Assembly: GCA_026395475.1 (NCBI GenBank)
Contig: JAPLYQ010000082.1
Span: forward strand, 1-10,466
Length of the DNA stretch: 10,466 nucleotides
Direction: 5' to 3'
From: Candidatus Roizmanbacteria bacterium
Lineage (GTDB): Bacteria; Patescibacteriota; Microgenomatia; UBA1406; GWC2-37-13
Part shown: positions 6,750 to 10,466 of the stretch, piece after piece
Position numbering within the stretch: the stretch's first letter is position 1
Layout: every line of letters begins with the position of its first letter
The notes under the pieces: generated by a model
Database searches by the model: none
What the model was told of the DNA's origin: nothing
What the model saw: only the letters and a program-made list of their open reading frames with translations
Translations under genes and position numbers: made by a program

Positions 6750-8185
6750 AGGGCAAACAAAGCAAATTGGTTATTTTCAAACAGCTTTTCATATTTTTCA
6801 AGAGTAAGCTTTTGGATGATCTCTCGCTTATCTGTCAAAATATATTTATACCCCATCTTCTTCATCTCGCCTATTTCACGGTATAAAAGAGGTGCTCCTT
6901 TTCTATCTGCAAGATACAACAACGTCGTATCACCCATTCTATCTGCAATTACCTTATCGGTAGGCTTTGTGAATGTTTGAATTATTTTTGCCATTAATAA
7001 TAAATCCTGAGGAATCACATAATACCCTTTCACTTGATACCAAGAAAAAAGGAATGATGCTGAAAAGATAACGATAATAATAGGAGTTGTGAGAACTGGA
7101 TGGAGGAACGTTTTGGTTGATTCAATAATAAGACCTACACCAAGGCCGATTGCGAGGGCAATTGCTGGGAACGCTATTACCTGATAATATTCGTGTTGAA
7201 CGTTCCCACCTTGAAACACGAAGATGTAGATAAAACCTGCTGCAATAATACTTAATGGGAGTAATGTCTTTTGTTTTCGAATGATTCCAAGAACAAAAAA
7301 GACAGTCAGATATCCGCCCATGATTATATTGTTAAGTCTCTCATAAAAAATCCATCTGAAAAATGCTGGGCGCATGAATATTTCCTTTTGTCCTTCAGAC
7401 GTATTTACCATTGTAAAAAGCCAGTTGCTTGCGGGGATTCCCTCAGGATAGTTAGTGATGTAGTATCGCCACATAAGAAGAGGAGCTGCCGCAAGTATAA
7501 AGTAGAGGAATACATGCAATTGTTTTGGAATGCTATATTTATATTTTCGTATAAACAGAACAAGAAGAGGAAGACCGTAGAATGCAGTTGTCGGTTTTAT
7601 AAGAAGTGATACTGCAAATGAAATACTAGAAAGAGAGAACCACAGAATTTTTTTTCCTTTTGTTTTTTCTGTAGTGAAAAGATGGAGGAGAAAGATAGAA
7701 AAAATTGCCAACGATATTGCTGGGGTTTCAGGAAGGATCACCCGCGAAAAATAGACAAAAAAAGGCATAATTGCATAGGTGATTGCGGTGAAAATAGCTG
7801 TAGGTCTTCCAGCTTCTGCAAGTGCAAGATAATATAGTGATCCGATACATAAAAGAGAAAATAGCACAGCAACAAGCCGAGCCCATGTTTCAAGTGATAA
7901 AAAAGGCATTGCCATGTGAAGTCCGGCAAAAGAGGCGTTGTATAAAGGGAACTCAACAAAGCGCAGTCCTTTTGGATTATCTACGCCGGATTGAAGGTTT
8001 GATAAATCGTCATAGGTTGGCATGAAAAAATTAAATCCGGTTCGCTCAAAGTTACGTCCAACCGCCGCAGTGTCTGCTTGACGCCAAGAATGGAAGTCGG
8101 CAAGTGGGGCATCAATCTTATATAAGCGGACAACAAATGCCACTAATAAAATTAATCCTAAAATTATGAAATCTTTTTTTTTCAT
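6746..8185 (-). CDS. GT-C membrane glycosyltransferase, GT39/PMT-like
   Basis: The 479-residue product has about 10-11 hydrophobic segments (for example residues 6-22, 102-122, 128-148, 154-170, 222-238, 309-325, 336-354 and 366-382). A large first loop carries DFHSWRQADTAAVGRNF (30-46), including acidic residue D30, followed by RVILPET (148-154). This is the layout of GT-C enzymes related to protein O-mannosyltransferases and ArnT (PMT/PMT_2-like), which use a polyprenyl-phosphate sugar and an acidic residue in the first outer loop. A later HEYYQ...P segment (331-340) also fits the family. The C-terminal 85 or so residues are soluble and contain VIADRMGDTTLLYLADRKG (412-430), so a small outer-face domain is likely. 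It would add a sugar to a glycan or protein outside the membrane. Both ends lie in ATGA overlaps. A run of nine A's follows the start codon. The exact acceptor is unknown. Confidence 0.88.
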   Translation of the reverse strand: MKKKDFIILGLILLVAFVVRLYKIDAPLADFHSWRQADTAAVGRNFERTGFNFFMPTYDDLSNLQSGVDNPKGLRFVEFPLYNASFAGLHMAMPFLSLETWARLVAVLFSLLCIGSLYYLALAEAGRPTAIFTAITYAIMPFFVYFSRVILPETPAISLAIFSIFLLHLFTTEKTKGKKILWFSLSSISFAVSLLIKPTTAFYGLPLLVLFIRKYKYSIPKQLHVFLYFILAAAPLLMWRYYITNYPEGIPASNWLFTMVNTSEGQKEIFMRPAFFRWIFYERLNNIIMGGYLTVFFVLGIIRKQKTLLPLSIIAAGFIYIFVFQGGNVQHEYYQVIAFPAIALAIGLGVGLIIESTKTFLHPVLTTPIIIVIFSASFLFSWYQVKGYYVIPQDLLLMAKIIQTFTKPTDKVIADRMGDTTLLYLADRKGAPLLYREIGEMKKMGYKYILTDKREIIQKLTLEKYEKLFENNQFALFAL

Positions 8186-9708
8186 TTTGTTTTTGCATGT
8201 CCCACAGATGGGGAATTAGATAAATACCCAATCGCCATTCCCATGATCATCCAAAATATAAATGCAACTTTTGATGCCTCAAATATATCAATCATCGTTG
8301 CATTAATAAGGAGGCCGAAGAATCCAGACAAGACACCCCACAGAATAACTCTGTCAGTAGTATGTTTGAGTCCTGCAAAGAAAAGGGTAAAAAATAGTTT
8401 ACCCAAGATTAACAGAAAGAGTGCGGTTCCCACAAAACCAAATTCTCCAAGCCATCGAAGGTAATCATTATCAGTTGCTTCCGTTATAGAAGAAGGTCCT
8501 TTTCCAAAAATTGGATATTTGAGAAATGCACGTATTGCACGTGGCCACTCTACCTGAAGGCGTGTCGCAACAGATATGTCAGGGATTACCGCTGACACAA
8601 CCTTCATATTTGCGAATGCTTCGTTGACCAATCTATTTTCTTCTTCTGCAGTAAGAACTTTACCTGTTTTTTTTGCCTCATTACGAATATCATCAAGCAA
8701 ATTAAGTTTAACTTCACGCGCATCTTTCGTATTAGTATCGATTGTGCTCACATCAACTGCTCTACTATCTGCACCATTTTTATCAATGATATAGTCGCCG
8801 ATTGGCAAATCATCAGGTTGCAATCTTCTCGGCACAGTTGTTGTCCCCGTTGTTTTATCAATGAAAATCTGTTTTGTTTGGAATGTGCGATTGATACGTT
8901 GAGTCAAGTTGTTTGAAAGCAATGTAAGCCCAACTGTTGCAACAATAGTTATCAAGAGAAGTACCCATTTTCTAAAATATAATAAAAATGGAAGGGCGCT
9001 TAACACATATGCCCCATAGGAAACTCGTGAAGCGGTGAGAGCAATGTTGGAAAGAGCAAGTAAAAATACAACGTAATACCATTTATTTACCTTTACGGTA
9101 AGTGCCAAAAGCAAAGGCATGAAGAAAATAAGGAATGCTGCCAAGTCATAATGACCACCAAAGGTGGAAGAAATACGTGCCCATGAATCAAGAACGAGGA
9201 GATATCCTTTTGCATATTCTGGATTCATTGTCTGAACCGCTGGCCAACCTAAATATTTTTGTCCTAATCCGTATAAAGTAACGATTACGATTGTTGACAG
9301 AATAAGTCTTAGATAAAACACAACATCTTTTCTCGATTTTACTGATGCAGCAAAGACAAAAAATATAGACATGTACTCAATGCGTCTGAGTGCATTAAGG
9401 AACCCTACATTTCTGATGATAATAGTGTGCTGTACATAGAAACCTAAAATAAAAGATATGAATGTAGAAATCCAAAAAAGGACGAATAAAATAAGATATG
9501 TTCTATTCAGTGAAACCTTTTTTCGTAATAGTTGAATAAAAAAGACAAAATACACTAAAGCAACAAAAAAATCTTCGTATCGAATGGCGATATAGGTGTA
9601 ATCGATCATCTGAAAAGGCAGTTTCGGAAAGAGTGGGATAAAAAATATATACCCAACAAGTAATATTTTAAGAATGTTATTGTCCAGCCACGTGAAAAGC
9701 TTCTTCAT
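8182..9708 (-). CDS. O-antigen ligase/polymerase-like membrane protein (Wzy/WaaL family)
   Basis: The 508-residue protein has about 12 hydrophobic segments: nine between residues about 12 and 266, then a long hydrophilic stretch (about 267-390), then three more up to residue 496. This matches O-antigen ligase family proteins (Wzy_C/PF04932-like), which have a large outer-face loop near the C-terminus. Family-type motifs are SSTFGGHYDLAAFL (180-193), LTASRVSYGAY (224-234), and, after the loop, FLKYPIFGKGPSS (395-407) plus DNDYLRWLGEFGFVG (413-427). Known relatives join polyprenyl-diphosphate-linked glycans to lipid A, to proteins (PglL) or to each other (Wzy); the family alone does not tell these apart. 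The loop is longer and more charged than I expect. The start ATG 9708-9706 overlaps the upstream GT2 gene by 32 bases. I kept it because the next Met is residue 34, beyond the first membrane segment. No clear ribosome binding site precedes it. Confidence 0.9.
   Translation of the reverse strand: MKKLFTWLDNNILKILLVGYIFFIPLFPKLPFQMIDYTYIAIRYEDFFVALVYFVFFIQLLRKKVSLNRTYLILFVLFWISTFISFILGFYVQHTIIIRNVGFLNALRRIEYMSIFFVFAASVKSRKDVVFYLRLILSTIVIVTLYGLGQKYLGWPAVQTMNPEYAKGYLLVLDSWARISSTFGGHYDLAAFLIFFMPLLLALTVKVNKWYYVVFLLALSNIALTASRVSYGAYVLSALPFLLYFRKWVLLLITIVATVGLTLLSNNLTQRINRTFQTKQIFIDKTTGTTTVPRRLQPDDLPIGDYIIDKNGADSRAVDVSTIDTNTKDAREVKLNLLDDIRNEAKKTGKVLTAEEENRLVNEAFANMKVVSAVIPDISVATRLQVEWPRAIRAFLKYPIFGKGPSSITEATDNDYLRWLGEFGFVGTALFLLILGKLFFTLFFAGLKHTTDRVILWGVLSGFFGLLINATMIDIFEASKVAFIFWMIMGMAIGYLSNSPSVGHAKTK
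8539..8910 (-). other. Long hydrophilic outer loop of the O-antigen-ligase-like protein
   Basis: Residues about 267-390 of the ligase-like protein form a charged stretch with no membrane segments. It begins with NRTFQTKQ (273-280), continues through TTGTTTVPRRLQPDD (286-300), and then a probable helical part with many Asp, Glu and Lys residues (about 328-369, including EEENRLVNEAF at 355-365). In the WaaL/PglL/Wzy superfamily this is the outer-face loop that binds the lipid-linked donor and acceptor. Its position is certain; its function is inferred from the family. Confidence 0.7.
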
Positions 9709-10466
9709 AGGTATTTTTCAAATAATTGTTATTAATTACAAATCCCAAAAACCAAGCAAGTCCTGCCTTTAAGCGTAACAGAAACCGCAAGAAAAATAAT
9801 GCAACTTTTGAATAATGTTTTTTGTAGAAAAAAAGAAATCCCCTATACACTTGAATAATGGGGAACGTTTTGCCATTACTTGATGCTGAGCCAAGGTGGA
9901 TAATGCGTGCCTTTGGATAGAAAAAAGTTTTCATCCCAATTTTTTTTGCTCTGTAAAGAAGGTCTACTTCTTCCATATACATAAATATTGTTTCATCAAA
10001 TCCTCCAACTTTTTCAAAATATTCTTTTTTTGTCATAATTGCTGCTCCTGATACCCAATCAACCTGTCGAGTTTCTTTTGGTGAATTACGAGTAAGTCCC
10101 CAATAGTCACCTCGAAAAAATAATGCGCCAATAATCACAGGGAGCGTGTAGAAAGGAGCTGCAGAAGCTTGTGGCGTCATATCCTTATTAAACAGTTTTG
10201 GCCCAACAAACTGCTTTGTATTTTCATTTTTTCGATAAAAAGAGAATAGTTTATGAACTGCATCTTTTAAAACAATAGTGTCAGAATTTAAGAGGAATAC
10301 ATATTTTCCTTTTGCGAGCTTTACTCCTTGGTTGTTGGCAGGTCCAAAACCTGTGTTTGTCGTATTAGCAACAAATACGATATTTTTATGCTTTTTGGAG
10401 TATTCTGCGAGGTAAGTAGCAGAATCATCTTTTGTTGAGGCATTATCAATAAGGATGATCTCAAAG
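9677..10466 (-). CDS. GT2 family glycosyltransferase (WbbL-like), 5' end cut by window
   Basis: 262 residues are visible. The frame is open to the right edge, so the true start lies outside the window; the ATG at 10180 is internal (visible residue 96). The protein is a GT-A fold inverting glycosyltransferase of family GT2, similar to rhamnosyltransferase-type WbbL proteins. It shows FEIILIDNAST (1-11) from the nucleotide-binding strand, NTGFGPANNQGVKLAKG (37-53), the DXD-equivalent LLNSDT (58-63) for metal and nucleotide sugar, VDWVSGAAIMTKKEYF (135-150), GGFDE (154-158), and EEVDLLYRAKKIG (165-177) with the likely catalytic acidic region. IIHLGSAS (188-195) is the typical late histidine segment. 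The C-terminus (about 221-244) is hydrophobic and amphipathic, suggesting attachment to the inner face of the membrane near a lipid-linked acceptor. Family members are about 290-320 residues, so roughly 30-50 are missing. Its end overlaps the O-antigen-ligase-like gene by 32 bases. The donor sugar is not certain. Confidence 0.92.
   Translation of the reverse strand, partial: FEIILIDNASTKDDSATYLAEYSKKHKNIVFVANTTNTGFGPANNQGVKLAKGKYVFLLNSDTIVLKDAVHKLFSFYRKNENTKQFVGPKLFNKDMTPQASAAPFYTLPVIIGALFFRGDYWGLTRNSPKETRQVDWVSGAAIMTKKEYFEKVGGFDETIFMYMEEVDLLYRAKKIGMKTFFYPKARIIHLGSASSNGKTFPIIQVYRGFLFFYKKHYSKVALFFLRFLLRLKAGLAWFLGFVINNNYLKNTYEEAFHVAGQ

Noticed and set aside
7271..7609. Open frame of 112 codons on the plus strand
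   Set aside because: It is antisense to the GT-C gene and its translation is low-complexity and Lys/Cys-rich with no recognisable domain; it is a chance frame.
7738..7959. A 73-codon minus-strand frame inside the GT-C gene
   Set aside because: It is an alternate frame of a hydrophobic coding region; the main frame carries the GT-C motifs.
8174..8182. Run of nine A's (minus strand) just after the GT-C start codon, as a possible phase-variation switch
   Set aside because: It encodes the common MKKK start, and runs of eight or more occur elsewhere in this AT-rich DNA. Without read-level length variation there is no support for switching.
8243..8794. Two short plus-strand open frames within the ligase-like gene
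   Set aside because: Both are antisense to conserved coding sequence and read as Ser/Thr-rich reverse translations of the membrane protein.
9677..10180. A short 167-residue gene starting at ATG 10180
   Set aside because: The frame stays open to the right edge and the upstream 95 residues contain GT2 motifs (IDNAS, NTGFG, NSD), so this ATG is internal to a gene cut by the window.

Overview
The window is a slice of a long, single-strand gene cluster for building surface glycans. All nine genes are on the minus strand, so transcription runs from 10466 down to 1, and both ends cut through genes. There is essentially no non-coding DNA: the only gap is 12 bases (4450-4461). No RNA gene, mobile element, CRISPR array or terminator was recognised.

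The sequence is clearly AT-rich. Five of the eight gene junctions are four-base ATGA start/stop overlaps, which shows that TGA is a normal stop codon (genetic code 11, not the TGA=Gly code of Gracilibacteria/Absconditabacteria). None of the eight visible starts has a strong Shine-Dalgarno sequence. Small, tightly packed, AT-rich operons rich in GT4 enzymes and containing a FemAB-type protein are typical of Patescibacteria (candidate phyla radiation, CPR), for example Microgenomates or Parcubacteria. This placement is inference from style and protein character, because no taxonomic marker gene is present.

Layout in transcription order: (1) 9677-10466, GT2 glycosyltransferase, 5' end missing; (2) 8182-9708, multi-spanning O-antigen ligase/polymerase-like protein with a long hydrophilic loop; (3) 6746-8185, GT-C (GT39/PMT-like) membrane glycosyltransferase; (4) 5550-6749, GT4 glycosyltransferase lacking the usual glutamate at one motif position; (5) 4462-5553 and (6) 3340-4449, two related MtfB-like GT4 enzymes side by side; (7) 2204-3343, PimA-like GT4 enzyme; (8) 766-2223, type I phosphodiesterase/alkaline phosphatase superfamily enzyme; (9) 1-769, FemAB/FemX-type aminoacyltransferase-like protein, 3' end missing.

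A working model: the GT2 and GT4 enzymes extend a lipid-linked oligosaccharide on the cytoplasmic face. The GT-C enzyme adds a sugar from a polyprenyl-phosphate donor on the outer face. The O-antigen-ligase-like protein then polymerises the glycan or transfers it to a protein or lipid. The phosphodiesterase and FemAB-like protein may handle phosphate-linked groups and amino-acid decoration or cell-wall linkage. No flippase, initiating sugar-phosphate transferase or nucleotide-sugar synthesis gene lies inside the window, so these would have to be beyond the edges or elsewhere.
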